A DNA stretch of 64,000 nt from positions 1 to 64,000 of the forward strand of contig NZ_WPIK01000013.1 in NCBI RefSeq assembly GCF_009754915.1, read 5' to 3'. Shown here piece by piece: positions 8,254 through 17,117 of this stretch. The notes under the pieces are model-generated. The model worked only from the letters and a program-made list of their open reading frames with translations, searched no databases and had not been told where the DNA came from. This DNA is from Mucilaginibacter arboris. GTDB lineage: Bacteria; Bacteroidota; Bacteroidia; Sphingobacteriales; Sphingobacteriaceae. Each line of letters starts with the position of its first letter. Position 1 is the stretch's first letter. The position numbers were made by a program, and so were the translations under genes.

Positions 8254-9213
8254 CTAACTTTTTTCAATTTTATTTGTAGGTGGTAAAACAGCTACATCAC
8301 GTTCTATTTCTGTTTGTTGTACATGTACTGCAAAATCCGCGGGTTCAATTTTAACGCCTTTAAATTCAGCATAAACTTGTGTAAACTCGGCACCGAAATA
8401 TAAAATAGCAGCAGTGTAATACACCCAAACCAATATTACGATAAGCGAACCTGCTGCACCGTAAGTAGAACCTGTTCCGGTAGTGGTAATGTAAAGGCCA
8501 ATTGCAAAACGGCCAATCATAAATAAAACAGCAGTAAACAAAGCACCGGAACGTACATCTTTCCAACGAATTTTAACATCAGGCAAAACTTTAAATATTA
8601 CACCGAAAAGAACGCTAATAACAATAAAACTGACAGCCACGTTAAGAATATTAACAAATATTACGGTTATATCAGGAAGAAACCTTTTTAATATATCACT
8701 TAAAGCCAATACCATTCCGTTAATTACCAGCGAAACGATCAGTAAAAAACCCAAGGCTACAATTAACGAAGAAGACAGCAAACGATCTTGAACCAGCTTT
8801 AACCAGCCACGTTTTGGTTTGGCTTTTACCTTCCAGATCATGTTAATGGAATCTTGAATTTCGCTAAAAACACTTGTTGCACCCAACAGCAATGTAATAC
8901 CGCCAATAATTACTGCACTTGTTGTTTTACCAGACAGGCTCACACTTTTAATCATGTCCTGGATTTGTTTGGCTGCCTGGTTGCCAACCAAACCATTTAT
9001 TTCCTCAAAAACCTTGTTATTAATGGCATCGTTACCAAAAAATGCACCAGCGAGAGAAATCATCAGCAACAGTAACGGTGCTAAAGAAAATACGGTGTAA
9101 TAAGCAAGCGAAGCACTTAGTTTTAAAGCTTTATCATCCAAAAAACCATTAAATGCGCCCTTTAGCAACGTGAAGCCGTTTTTAAATGCTTCTTTTGTGA
9201 AGTATTTTTTCAT
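8254..9213 (-). CDS. YihY/BrkB family inner-membrane protein
   Basis: 319 aa. The N-terminal ALKLSASLAYYTVFSLAPLLLL is the signature start of the YihY/BrkB (UPF0761) family, followed by about six membrane segments spread over residues 30-265 and the GSTYGAAGSLIVILVWVYYTA block near residue 245. The polar tail of about 40 residues is cytoplasmic. Members are inner-membrane proteins of uncertain function; the name BrkB comes from a serum-resistance locus, and the old label of ribonuclease BN is considered wrong. It stands alone, divergent from the next gene, and borders the array. Confidence 0.85.
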   Translation of the reverse strand: MKKYFTKEAFKNGFTLLKGAFNGFLDDKALKLSASLAYYTVFSLAPLLLLMISLAGAFFGNDAINNKVFEEINGLVGNQAAKQIQDMIKSVSLSGKTTSAVIIGGITLLLGATSVFSEIQDSINMIWKVKAKPKRGWLKLVQDRLLSSSLIVALGFLLIVSLVINGMVLALSDILKRFLPDITVIFVNILNVAVSFIVISVLFGVIFKVLPDVKIRWKDVRSGALFTAVLFMIGRFAIGLYITTTGTGSTYGAAGSLIVILVWVYYTAAILYFGAEFTQVYAEFKGVKIEPADFAVHVQQTEIERDVAVLPPTNKIEKS

Positions 9214-9346
9214 TGATAAACCTGTTAACCCTATTAACTTATAATAACCAGATTAAACCTCCGGCACTAATATTTTATTCTGATAACTACAAGCTGCTGC
9301 ATATTGTTTACTCAAATTCTAATAAAGTATTAACTTTAAACGCAAA

Positions 9347-9395
9347 GGCAATACTGTTTTTACCAGGTAAAAATGTGTATAAAAGCAGTATTGCC
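9347..9395. repeat. Palindromic element with TTTTTACC-GGTAAAAA core
   Basis: GGCAATACTG (9347-9356) pairs with CAGTATTGCC (9386-9395). Inside is TTTTTACCAGGTAAAAATG. The 29 bp at 9351-9379 recur with one mismatch on the other strand at 39389-39417, within the signal peptide of the M28 peptidase. The core resembles the left half of the dispersed 14-bp motif family. Confidence 0.55.
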
Positions 9396-9434
9396 AGCGG
9401 AATTTTAAATGATGGTAAAGTTGATATAGATTTT

Positions 9435-9971
9435 ATGATGATAAAAAAAGCATTTTGCCTGTTGTTGTTTTTAGTATTTTTTGGCTTTGCCGAAGCAGCA
9501 GAAATACACCTGGACCAGTTTATCCTGAAAGAAAACCCTTTTGCAAAAGATGAAATAGCGGTGGTTGCCTGTGATTCAGCAGGAAACGTTCTGGAAAACA
9601 TTAACGGCCTTTTCAATTTTACCGTTAACGGTTTCCGGGAAGAACTACGGTTTGAAAACGGAACAGCATTTTATCACCATAAATTAGAAAAATCAAGCTT
9701 TTTATATTTAAAACACCAGGACGATTTTGGTTCTCATGGCCGCTTGTTTTATATTTACAAACATGATTCTAAGCTCGACCCTTACAAAATTAGCTGGAAA
9801 TTATTGGTAGCTATACCTATTATCCTGATTTTATTAGGCTATATGTTTAAGCGGTTCATCATTATTGCCTTTGTTATTTTTTGCTTGTTCAGCTACTTTA
9901 ATTACCACGGCGGGTTAAGTTTGGGAACTTTTTTTGAAACCATTTTTGATGGCCTGAAACATCTTTTTTAG
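9435..9971 (+). CDS. Hypothetical membrane-anchored periplasmic protein
   Basis: The frame is open from 9213, but the upstream part has no protein-like character and contains the 9347-9395 palindrome. The ATG at 9435 begins a proper signal peptide (KKAFCLLLFLVFFGFAEA). The resulting 178-aa protein has a beta-rich periplasmic part (residues about 20-115) and two hydrophobic segments near residues 120-155. Its end overlaps the convergent TamL-like gene by 4 bp. No family was recognised. Confidence 0.65.
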   Translation: MMIKKAFCLLLFLVFFGFAEAAEIHLDQFILKENPFAKDEIAVVACDSAGNVLENINGLFNFTVNGFREELRFENGTAFYHHKLEKSSFLYLKHQDDFGSHGRLFYIYKHDSKLDPYKISWKLLVAIPIILILLGYMFKRFIIIAFVIFCLFSYFNYHGGLSLGTFFETIFDGLKHLF

Positions 9972-12355
9972 AACGGCATCCCGATCCCGAAATTTAACTG
10001 CATAAAGCTGTACTTTTCGCCGTTGTTCTGGTAATAATCATTTTTAAACGGGCCGGAATAAAACAACTCGCCTAAATGGTTAACTAAAACCCATTGGTTG
10101 CTTCCGCTAAATTGCGGGTCTTTAAATTTTAGTCCAGCATCCAAACGAAAAACAAAGAACCCTAAATCAAGCCGGATACCTGTACCAACGCCAATAGCGG
10201 TTGTTTTTGGCAAAGTTGCCAGGGTAAACTGTCCGCCAGGGTTTTCCAATGGCTGGTCTTTTAACCGCCACACGTTTCCAATATCGCTAAAAACAGCTCC
10301 TTTTAATTTAGAGCCAAAAAAGTCGTCGGCAATTTTATAACGATATTCTGTATTGATAACAATTTTGATTTCCCCGAACTGGTCCAGGTACTTAAAACGG
10401 GCACGCTGTGTATTATCTGCATAAAAAGTAGCGCGGTTAAAGCTGCCGGGGCCAAGTGTGCGTGGTAACCAGGCACGCATATCATTAGCGCCGCCAACAT
10501 AAAAATTTTTCTCAAAAACCAACTGGTTGCTGTTGCCGTAAGGAACGCCAATGCCAGGGTTGACCCTTAAAATAAACTGCTTTTCTCCGCCCAAACTTTT
10601 GTAAAAGCGCAGATCGGCCTCACCTTTCATATATTGCGAAAAAGCCTGGCCTAAAATAGTACGCTGCCCTAACGAATCTTTTTTAGCACCCGTTAATCTG
10701 CTTACCAAAGCAAGCGTATTTCCGCCTACATCTACACTTCCCCTAAAAAAAACAAAGTTTTGGTAACTGGTTAACAAACTGTAATTGCGGGAGTAGGTGT
10801 ATTGGCTGCCGGCTGTAAAAATAGTACGGCCGATGAGATAAATATAGGAGTACCGGTTTTGTGCAAGCAAATCCTGCTGCGCTTGCGGATTAATTTTTCC
10901 GGAAGAAAACTCAATGTTTATCGGTGTAAAAGAATGCAGCCTGCGGTTATTTTCTGCCCAATCATACGTAATGGAATTGATGATGCTTTTACGTGCAACC
11001 AAGCCTTCCTGATAAAAATACGAGTAATTGGAAGCAAAAGTAGTATGAGGGATGCCGTAGCGGCCCAAGGTAGGTATACCGAAAGGAGAAATAATACCGG
11101 GATAAATAAGATTTGCACCGACACGGAAATCCTGGTTCTGGATGCCGTTTGATATTGCTGCCTGCTCCTGCGCGTTATCATATAAAATGCTGTAATTAAA
11201 TTTAACCTGTAAAATTTCGGCACCGCCAAACACATTACGGTTAGTGTAAGTGTTAGCAAGATTGAACCCATACCGGCCGTTATTGAAAATAAACTCACCT
11301 TCTACCCGGTTAGACATTTTTTTTAGCGGGATCAATTCAATCTGCGTGTTTAATCGATTGGTGCTGTCAGGCGTTTTTTCGTAAGTTGGGCTGGGCACAT
11401 TCCTGAAAACATTTAATTCTGATAAACGCGTAGTAGTTAAGGTTTGGTTATCAATATTATATATCTGTCCTTTTTTCTGAAAAATATAATTGGTAATGGT
11501 TTTAGGCTTAAACTTGCCCGAAAAATCTACAAATCGAAATTGCGAATCTAAATGCAAAGTATCAGCTTTACCTCGTTCTCGGCCGGTACTTCTGGCAACA
11601 GCAATCAGCGTATTATTTATTTTATATTGAATGTGTTCTTTTTTATTTGCAGGATTATCTACCACTAACTGCACATCTACCAAACCTTTTGCTAAAGCCG
11701 TATCAACAGAAAAACTGACGTATTGCCTGTAAAAATCAAAATAGCCATTGCGTTTCATCAACAGGTAAAACTGTTCACGGTCGTAAGCCAAACTGTCTTC
11801 ATCATAACGCCTTGTTGCTTTTATATGTGTAAGCAGGTTTTTATTGGAGTGATACAAATTGGCAAGTTTCGGGTCGGCAATACTGTCGCGGTATTTTCTT
11901 ACCTTAAACATAGTACCAGGCGTAACGGTAAAAATAAGTTCGGCTTTTTTATTTTTTACTTTAATTTCATCAGCAACCTTAGCATTTAAAAACCCTTTGT
12001 TCTGTATAAATTTCTGGATTTGCAACCTCGAAAACTCAACCAGGTCACTATCTAAAATAGAAGGCGGCTCGCCTATTGCTTTTTTTCCATTCCTGCTAAA
12101 AAGGTAATAAAACTGTAGGTTTACCGCGCTATTTGGCTGCTGCTGCTTATCTACATAATTTTTGGCCGGTTCGGCAAACTCTTCGCTAATGCCTTTTACC
12201 GTTATTTTGCGCACCAATGCCTGGTTATCTTTTAAACGCCTGGTTAAGCTACAGCCCGAAACCATAATCAAGCTTAAAATACTTAAAATTGTAAAAGAAT
12301 ATAGTTTAGCGTACACGTATGGTTTCAAAATCTCAGATCTCTTTTTTAAAATCAC
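9968..12355 (-). CDS. BamA/TamA-family outer-membrane lipoprotein (TamL-like)
   Basis: 795 aa. Residues 20-36 are a lipoprotein signal with lipobox VSGCS. POTRA-like domains follow (KITVKGI, QIQKFIQNKGFLNAKV, FKPKTITNYIFQKKGQIYN), and the C-terminal 400 residues form an Omp85 barrel with the GGANDMRAWLPRTLGPG motif (the conserved RGY/F-type loop) and a final strand ending in GIGMPF. The lipid anchor on an Omp85 protein matches the Bacteroidota TamL type, which helps to insert or assemble outer-membrane proteins, rather than BamA itself. The start overlaps the divergent methyltransferase gene by 37 bp. Confidence 0.85.
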   Translation of the reverse strand: MILKKRSEILKPYVYAKLYSFTILSILSLIMVSGCSLTRRLKDNQALVRKITVKGISEEFAEPAKNYVDKQQQPNSAVNLQFYYLFSRNGKKAIGEPPSILDSDLVEFSRLQIQKFIQNKGFLNAKVADEIKVKNKKAELIFTVTPGTMFKVRKYRDSIADPKLANLYHSNKNLLTHIKATRRYDEDSLAYDREQFYLLMKRNGYFDFYRQYVSFSVDTALAKGLVDVQLVVDNPANKKEHIQYKINNTLIAVARSTGRERGKADTLHLDSQFRFVDFSGKFKPKTITNYIFQKKGQIYNIDNQTLTTTRLSELNVFRNVPSPTYEKTPDSTNRLNTQIELIPLKKMSNRVEGEFIFNNGRYGFNLANTYTNRNVFGGAEILQVKFNYSILYDNAQEQAAISNGIQNQDFRVGANLIYPGIISPFGIPTLGRYGIPHTTFASNYSYFYQEGLVARKSIINSITYDWAENNRRLHSFTPINIEFSSGKINPQAQQDLLAQNRYSYIYLIGRTIFTAGSQYTYSRNYSLLTSYQNFVFFRGSVDVGGNTLALVSRLTGAKKDSLGQRTILGQAFSQYMKGEADLRFYKSLGGEKQFILRVNPGIGVPYGNSNQLVFEKNFYVGGANDMRAWLPRTLGPGSFNRATFYADNTQRARFKYLDQFGEIKIVINTEYRYKIADDFFGSKLKGAVFSDIGNVWRLKDQPLENPGGQFTLATLPKTTAIGVGTGIRLDLGFFVFRLDAGLKFKDPQFSGSNQWVLVNHLGELFYSGPFKNDYYQNNGEKYSFMQLNFGIGMPF

Positions 12356-13071
12356 TACAACAAAAAAAACACAGAAAAGAACATGGTTTATTTCTGGTTG
12401 AAGGGCTGAAATCTGTTACTGATTTTTTGCAATCAGATTTTTATACGATAAAAACAGTATATCATACACCACTTTCGGAACCAAAAATGCTGAAAGTTTC
12501 GGGTAATATAAAGTTTCAGGAAGTTTCTGCTGCCGAACTGGAAAAAATCAGCAGTTTAAACACGCCGCAGGAAGTAATTGCTGTGGTTGAAGTTCCGGGA
12601 CTTCCCGAATTAAAAACACAACAATTGGCCGGAAAATTTACGCTGCTGCTGGATGGTGTGCAAGACCCTGGAAATTTAGGGACGATCATCCGTACGGCAG
12701 ACTGGTTTGGTATCTCTAACATTATTTGTTCTGAAGATACGGTTGATGTTTATAACCCGAAAGTGGTACAGGCAACGATGGGTTCGCTTTCGCGGATTGC
12801 TGTTCATTACACCAACATGCTTCTTTTACTGGCAAAAAATACTTTACCTGTTTTTGGTGCGATGTTAAATGGTGAAAATATTTATCAAACTGATTTTGGA
12901 ACAGAAGGACTAATCGTTTTAGGCAACGAAGGAAAGGGCATCCGGCCAGAAATACAGCAACTGGTCCAAAAAAATATTACAATACCGCAATCAGGAAAGG
13001 CAGAATCTTTAAACGTTGCCATTGCTGCCGCTATTTTCTGTAACGAAATTAGCAGAAACAGGTTAAAATAA
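12319..13071 (+). CDS. TrmH/SpoU-family RNA 2'-O-methyltransferase
   Basis: 250 aa. The N-terminal part (KKHRKEHGLFLVEG) is the L30e-like substrate-binding domain. The SPOUT domain shows motif 1 (DPGNLGTIIRTADWFG), motif 2 (VLGNEGKGIRPE) and motif 3 (IPQSGKAESLNVAIAAAI), which form the trefoil-knot S-adenosylmethionine site. Members methylate ribose 2'-hydroxyls in rRNA or tRNA; which RNA is modified cannot be read from the sequence. It is divergent from the TamL-like gene, with overlapping starts. Confidence 0.9.
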   Translation: MVSKSQISFLKSLQQKKHRKEHGLFLVEGLKSVTDFLQSDFYTIKTVYHTPLSEPKMLKVSGNIKFQEVSAAELEKISSLNTPQEVIAVVEVPGLPELKTQQLAGKFTLLLDGVQDPGNLGTIIRTADWFGISNIICSEDTVDVYNPKVVQATMGSLSRIAVHYTNMLLLLAKNTLPVFGAMLNGENIYQTDFGTEGLIVLGNEGKGIRPEIQQLVQKNITIPQSGKAESLNVAIAAAIFCNEISRNRLK

Positions 13072-13118
13072 AGGTTGACCGGCAATATAATTTTACTATT
13101 TTTGCAGGCTGAAAATAA

Positions 13119-13189
13119 GGTCGGGTGGCCGAGTGGCTAGGCAGAGGTCTGCAAAACCTTTTACAGCGGTTCGAATCCGCTCCCGACCT
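13119..13189 (+). tRNA. tRNA-Cys (GCA)
   Basis: The acceptor arm GGTCGGG (13119-13125) pairs with CCCGACC (13182-13188), followed by discriminator T as expected for cysteine. The anticodon stem GAGGT/ACCTT encloses loop CTGCAAA, with anticodon GCA at 13151-13153. The T-loop GGTTCGAATCC is canonical. CCA is not encoded. Confidence 0.95.
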
Positions 13190-13217
13190 CAGAAGGAAAA
13201 TATTAAAAACAAAGATC

Positions 13218-13391
13218 ATGGGTGTTACGCGTTTAAAAAGAAAAGATAGAAAAAATAAAACTACCTCCCGTTTGGAAGTACAGCATTTAAAATTAGCTAC
13301 TAACCTGGAACTTGGTTCCCGTTCTGTAGAACCTAAAAAAAGCCAGTTGGTTAAAAATAACGAAGCTATCCGTGTTGCTTTAGGTAAATAA
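13218..13391 (+). CDS. Conserved small basic protein (57 aa)
   Basis: The open frame runs back through the tRNA, so the ATG at 13218, just after it, is the real start. The protein is very basic (MGVTRLKRKDRKNKTTSR) and ends in NNEAIRVALGK. I recall similar short proteins being conserved in Bacteroidota next to a tRNA, without a known role. The charge suggests nucleic-acid or ribosome association, which is inference. It is followed at once by a strong terminator. Confidence 0.75.
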   Translation: MGVTRLKRKDRKNKTTSRLEVQHLKLATNLELGSRSVEPKKSQLVKNNEAIRVALGK

Positions 13392-13417
13392 GCTTCTTTT
13401 ACCGGTCAATCTGTATG

Positions 13418-13452
13418 AATCCTGTTTGCTTTTTTGCAAACAGGATTTTTTT
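13418..13452 (+). terminator. Rho-independent terminator
   Basis: AATCCTGTTTGC and GCAAACAGGATT form a perfect 12-bp stem around a TTTTTT loop, followed by a T tract. It ends the tRNA-Cys/small-protein transcript. Confidence 0.9.
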
Positions 13453-13504
13453 AGTGCTTTCACTTAAAGTAAGTTGAACTTTTAAGCTTAAATCTTAATA
13501 TAAA

Positions 13505-13798
13505 CTAATTAGATTTTACTTTTTTATACAAAGAGCTAACAGAGATATAAATTACACAGAAACCACCATAAATAGTATACATTTTTTCACTTTCAATACT
13601 GTTGTTGTTTAATAAATTAAATGTTGTATAAATCAACTTTAATCCTCCTATAATTGAAGATGAAGAAAAGAAAACGCTACCTAATTGGAGAAGATCAATT
13701 TCTCTTGTTCGTTTATTAGCAACAAGTATTATTACGTAAATTATTGTAATAATAACACCAAAAATGACTATTGCAGATGTTTTAAATAAGAACTCCAC
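13505..13798 (-). CDS. Hypothetical small membrane protein
   Basis: 97 aa with an N-terminal membrane segment (FLFKTSAIVIFGVIITIIYV, residues 3-25), a second hydrophobic stretch around residues 40-60, and a third near residues 75-90, ending in a lysine-rich tail. The stop codon of the upstream small glycine-rich gene is 2 bp before this start, so the two are probably co-transcribed. AT content is higher than in the flanking pyrD gene. No family was recognised. Confidence 0.6.
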   Translation of the reverse strand: MEFLFKTSAIVIFGVIITIIYVIILVANKRTREIDLLQLGSVFFSSSSIIGGLKLIYTTFNLLNNNSIESEKMYTIYGGFCVIYISVSSLYKKVKSN

Positions 13799-13800
13799 AA

Positions 13801-14019
13801 TTAATGTCTGTACCTTCTTGAATTAATGCTCTTTGTACCACCTCTTTTTTTGTTTCTAATACTATAAGCCGAATATCCAGTAACAGCTCCTCCGATTATT
13901 CCTCCAACTAAGCTTCCAACTATTCCAAAACTCGAACCTAATAAAGCACCGCCAGTAGTTCCTGACAAAGTGTTAGATATAACATTTAAGTTATTATCTT
14001 CTTCTTTTGTAATTGCCAT
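13801..14019 (-). CDS. Small glycine-zipper peptide
   Basis: The ATG at 14019 (MAITKEEDN) is preferred over the one six codons upstream. The 72-aa product has a polar N-terminus of about 20 residues, then SGTTGGALLGSSFGIVGSLV and GGIIGGAVTGYSAYS, a GxxxG-rich membrane segment, and a basic tail (RNKKRGGTK). Such glycine zippers occur in membrane-active peptides, bacteriocin-like peptides and outer-membrane lipoproteins. Paired with a small membrane protein downstream, it could be a bacteriocin with its immunity protein, but nothing proves this. Confidence 0.55.
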   Translation of the reverse strand: MAITKEEDNNLNVISNTLSGTTGGALLGSSFGIVGSLVGGIIGGAVTGYSAYSIRNKKRGGTKSINSRRYRH

Positions 14020-14092
14020 ACAATTAATGTTTATCAAATATACTACTTAAACCTTTATAAACTTGAGAAAGGTTTATATAATATACCAACGT

Positions 14093-15145
14093 TTAAAGCA
14101 AACTTTGATTAATCCTTTTAATTAACCCCGGTCCTTCATAAATAAAACCCGTGTACAATTGAACCAACGATGCACCAGCTTCCAGTTTTTCTAACGCATC
14201 TTTTGAAGAATGGATTCCGCCAACACCAATAATCGGGAAAGCTTTTCCTGATTTTTCTGATAAATAACGGATCACTTCTGTTGATCGTTTGGTTAATGGT
14301 TTACCGCTTAATCCGCCAATTTCATTTTTATTTTTTGCTGAAATTAAGCCTTCGCGGCTAATTGTTGTGTTGGTTGCAATTACGCCGGCAATACCACTTT
14401 CTTTTACAATTTCGATAATATCGTTTAATTGTTCATTCGTTAAATCTGGCGCAATTTTAAGCAGTATTGGCCGGGAACTATCATTCTTCTGGTTTCGCTG
14501 CTGCAAGGTTTGCAATAGTTCTTTTAGCGGTCCTTTTTCCTGCAAAGCACGTAAACCAGGTGTGTTGGGCGAACTTACATTCACCACAAAATAATCTACT
14601 ACATCAAATAAACGGTCAAAGCATTTGATGTAATCGCTTACAGCATCTTCATTAGGCGTGTTTTTATTTTTGCCGATGTTGCCACCGATAATTAGGTGCG
14701 AGGTGAGAGGTGAGAGGTGAGAGGTGCGAAGTGCGTGCTGCCTGTATCTTCTAATTCTTTCTGCTACTACATCAACCCCTAAATTATTAAAACCCATGCG
14801 GTTAATTAGCGCTTCATCTTCTTTTAACCGGAACATTCTTGGTTTCGGATTGCCTGGTTGCGGTAAAGGCGTTACCGTTCCAACTTCTACGAAACCAAAA
14901 CCAAGATTGGCCATTTCGCCCATCAGTTCTCCGTTCTTATCGAAACCTGCCGCCAGTCCAACCGGATTTTTAAATTTCAGCCCAAAAACTTCTCTTGCTA
15001 ATATTGGGTTTTCTATGGTAAAAACAGCACGGCTTATTTTTGAACCAATCTGAAAACGGTTAAACCGTTTTAAACTTTTAGTTACGAAATGATGTATTTT
15101 TTCGGGATCGAATTGAAAGAAAAGCGGACGGACAAGTTTGTACAT
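14093..15145 (-). CDS. pyrD: Dihydroorotate dehydrogenase, quinone-dependent (class 2)
   Basis: 350 aa. It catalyses oxidation of dihydroorotate to orotate in pyrimidine synthesis, passing electrons to membrane quinones. Class 2 features are visible: the N-terminal helix region ([10 protein letters not shown]), [15 protein letters not shown], the [21 protein letters not shown] block, [11 protein letters not shown] with the catalytic serine, KIAPDLT, and GLSGKPL and GVGGI for FMN. Between RIRRYRQ and IIGGNIG about 14 residues are encoded by a heptanucleotide tandem repeat (14693-14734), which lengthens the protein slightly beyond the family norm. Confidence 0.92.
   Translation of the reverse strand: MYKLVRPLFFQFDPEKIHHFVTKSLKRFNRFQIGSKISRAVFTIENPILAREVFGLKFKNPVGLAAGFDKNGELMGEMANLGFGFVEVGTVTPLPQPGNPKPRMFRLKEDEALINRMGFNNLGVDVVAERIRRYRQHALRTSHLSPLTSHLIIGGNIGKNKNTPNEDAVSDYIKCFDRLFDVVDYFVVNVSSPNTPGLRALQEKGPLKELLQTLQQRNQKNDSSRPILLKIAPDLTNEQLNDIIEIVKESGIAGVIATNTTISREGLISAKNKNEIGGLSGKPLTKRSTEVIRYLSEKSGKAFPIIGVGGIHSSKDALEKLEAGASLVQLYTGFIYEGPGLIKRINQSLL
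14693..14734 (+). repeat. Heptanucleotide tandem repeat inside pyrD
   Basis: Six 7-bp units: TAGGTGC, three GAGGTGA, GAGGTGC and GAAGTGC. Gain or loss of one unit would shift the frame of pyrD, because 7 is not a multiple of 3. The 42-bp total preserves the frame at present. Confidence 0.85.
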
Positions 15146-15167
15146 ATTTTGAAATTGGAATCAAATT

Positions 15168-15512
15168 TTAATCCTGGATCAAGCCAATTACGTTACCAAA
15201 CGGATCGGCTATGCTTCCTAACAACATACCGCCGCCAACATCTGTAATTTCCTGGTTAATTTTTACGCCTTTAGATTTTAAGGCGGTAAAAGAAGCATGG
15301 ATATCATCTACTTTCCAGTAAGAAATATTGTTGAAGCCACCCGGATAAGCAGAACCATCAGGATCAAGGCCCAGTTCAGAACCGTTTATGTCGAAACCAA
15401 CATAAAAAGGTTCATCAAAATAAGGTTGCATATTAAAAATATCAGCATACCAATTTTTGGCAGCATTCAAATCATCAACATGATAAACAATGCTTCTTAG
15501 TTTTGTTAACAT
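15168..15512 (-). CDS. VOC-family (glyoxalase-like) protein
   Basis: 114 aa, one vicinal oxygen chelate domain with the paired beta-alpha-beta-beta-beta modules: LRSIVYHVDDLNAAKNWYADIF at the start and DPFGNVIGLIQD at the end. Metal ligands are plausible at His11 and in GSELGLD, but the usual glyoxalase C-terminal Glu/His pattern is not complete, so the substrate is unknown. The 14-bp motif GGTAAAAGAAGCAT (15285-15298) lies within the gene and encodes part of HASFTALK on this strand. Confidence 0.8.
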   Translation of the reverse strand: MLTKLRSIVYHVDDLNAAKNWYADIFNMQPYFDEPFYVGFDINGSELGLDPDGSAYPGGFNNISYWKVDDIHASFTALKSKGVKINQEITDVGGGMLLGSIADPFGNVIGLIQD

Positions 15513-15513
15513 A

Positions 15514-16536
15514 TCAGTGCAAAATTTTAAAAATGAGTTCTTTCATCAATTCACCATTTTCGGAAGAAGAATCTACGCCCTTACTTTTTAAATCGTATTC
15601 CCGCAAATAACTGATGATTTGCATAGTTTTATTGAAATTAAAAGTCCGGCCAGCCTGTTCAAAATCTTTTACAAAAAACGGACTTACGCCTAATTCTTTA
15701 GCTAAATTTTGAGGAGATTTATCAGCTATATATTGATAACGCAACACTTTGGTAAAATAATTATTTAAAGTACCTAAAATTACCACAAACGGGTTCGATT
15801 TGGGATTGGCTTCAAAATAATTAATTATCCTGTTTGCTTTCACCACATCTCTCCTGCTTAAGGCCGTTTGCAGTTCAAACACATTATATTCTTTACTGAT
15901 GCCGATGTTATCCTGAATATGTTGTGTTGTAATCTCTTGTCCGGCAGCTACATTCAGCATTAATTTTTCCAGTTCGTTTGCAATTTTAGATAGGTCATTG
16001 CCTAAATATTCAGACAATAAAGCGGCAGCCTGTGGCTGGATTTTATAGTTTTTTGCGCCAACAAATTGCTCTACAAAACCTGGAATTTTATTATCATAAA
16101 GCGGAGAGGATTCGAAAACCAAACCATTCTTTTCAATTGCTTTATAGGTTTTTTTGCGTTTATCAAACTTGCCGTATTTGTAACAAAAAACCAAAACGGT
16201 ACTTTTAAGCGGGTTTTCCAGGTAAGCTAAAAAGGGGTTAATATGTTTCTTGTTTTCATCATCACTTCCCCACTTCATATCCTGTGCTTCTTTTACCAGC
16301 ACAATTTGATAATCGGCCATCATTGGATAACGTTTTGCCGCGTTTAAAACAGTCATCGGTTCGGTATCTTTTCCGTAGAAAACCGTTTGGTTAAACCCTC
16401 TTTCTGCTTCGCTTAATAATTGATGTTCAACATAATTACTAATCTCGTCAATAAAAAACGGCTCTTCGCCATGCAGCAAATACAATGGTTTCAGCTTTCG
16501 GCTTTTTAAGTCTTTCAGTATTTCTTGCACAGTCAT
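15514..16536 (-). CDS. holA: DNA polymerase III delta subunit
   Basis: About 340 aa; an ATG four codons upstream (16548) is also possible. It is the clamp-loader subunit that opens the beta clamp. Family marks are LKPLYLLHGEEPFFIDEI at the N-terminus, the MADYQIVLVKEAQDMKW strand-helix of the AAA+-like domain, DLSKIANELEKLML and NIGISKEYNVFELQTALSRRD in the middle, and the C-terminal collar domain. The length fits the family (about 340 aa). It is divergent from the HsdR-N-like gene. Confidence 0.9.
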   Translation of the reverse strand: MTVQEILKDLKSRKLKPLYLLHGEEPFFIDEISNYVEHQLLSEAERGFNQTVFYGKDTEPMTVLNAAKRYPMMADYQIVLVKEAQDMKWGSDDENKKHINPFLAYLENPLKSTVLVFCYKYGKFDKRKKTYKAIEKNGLVFESSPLYDNKIPGFVEQFVGAKNYKIQPQAAALLSEYLGNDLSKIANELEKLMLNVAAGQEITTQHIQDNIGISKEYNVFELQTALSRRDVVKANRIINYFEANPKSNPFVVILGTLNNYFTKVLRYQYIADKSPQNLAKELGVSPFFVKDFEQAGRTFNFNKTMQIISYLREYDLKSKGVDSSSENGELMKELIFKILH

Positions 16537-16571
16537 TTCAAACGCCAAATTACAAAATCCCTTTAGGTTTG

Positions 16572-17057
16572 ATGCAGGATAATGCTGATTTTCGCCTGAT
16601 GGAACTCCTCTGCCCGCTTAACCTGCCGCCCTACCCTTTTCGGATCACCGAGCGCAACGGACAGTTTTTTCTGTTTGATGAAATCCGCAAAAAAACTTTA
16701 TTAATTACGCCGGAAGAATGGGTGCGCCAGCATTTCGTGCAATATTTAGTGGCACAAAAGAAGTATCCGAAAAGCTTGGTCCAATTAGAAGGCGGACTGA
16801 ATTTACACGGATTGGCTAAACGATCTGATATTCTGGTTTATAATTCTTCAGCAGAAAAAATTTTACTGGTAGAATGCAAGGCGCCAACGGTAAAAATAAC
16901 ACAAGCTGTTTTTGACCAGGTTGCACGCTATAACATAGTTTACCGTGTTCCGCTATTGGCTGTAACCAACGGTTTGCAGCATTTTTATTGCAAGATTAAT
17001 TTTGAGGAGAAGAAATATTTTTTCCTAAAAGAACTTCCTGATTATGAATCTTTTTAA
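16572..17057 (+). CDS. HsdR-N-domain protein (solitary nuclease-like fold)
   Basis: The frame is open from 16485, inside holA on the other strand; the ATG at 16572 is the first sensible start, giving 161 aa. It matches the type I restriction enzyme R N-terminal domain widespread in Bacteroidota: RKTLLITPEEWVRQHFVQYL, then KRSDILVYN and LLVECKAP, the D...ExK pattern of a PD-(D/E)XK nuclease, and QVARYNIVYRVPLLAVTNG. No helicase or methylase accompanies it, so it is not a full restriction system. The role is unknown. Confidence 0.85.
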   Translation: MQDNADFRLMELLCPLNLPPYPFRITERNGQFFLFDEIRKKTLLITPEEWVRQHFVQYLVAQKKYPKSLVQLEGGLNLHGLAKRSDILVYNSSAEKILLVECKAPTVKITQAVFDQVARYNIVYRVPLLAVTNGLQHFYCKINFEEKKYFFLKELPDYESF

Positions 17058-17117
17058 AAGAAAAATCTGTAACCTGACTTATATTTCTGCGTAAAAGAGG
17101 AAAAATAGTTAAGTTGT

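Noticed and set aside
9213-9434. Long N-terminal extension of the membrane protein at 9435
   Set aside because: It lacks protein-like features and contains a palindromic repeat; the ATG at 9435 begins a signal peptide.
13125-13217. Upstream extension of the 57-aa basic protein
   Set aside because: The extension is translated tRNA-Cys sequence; the ATG at 13218 is the natural start.
16572-17057. A type I restriction system
   Set aside because: Only an HsdR N-terminal-like domain is present; no helicase, specificity or methylase genes are nearby.
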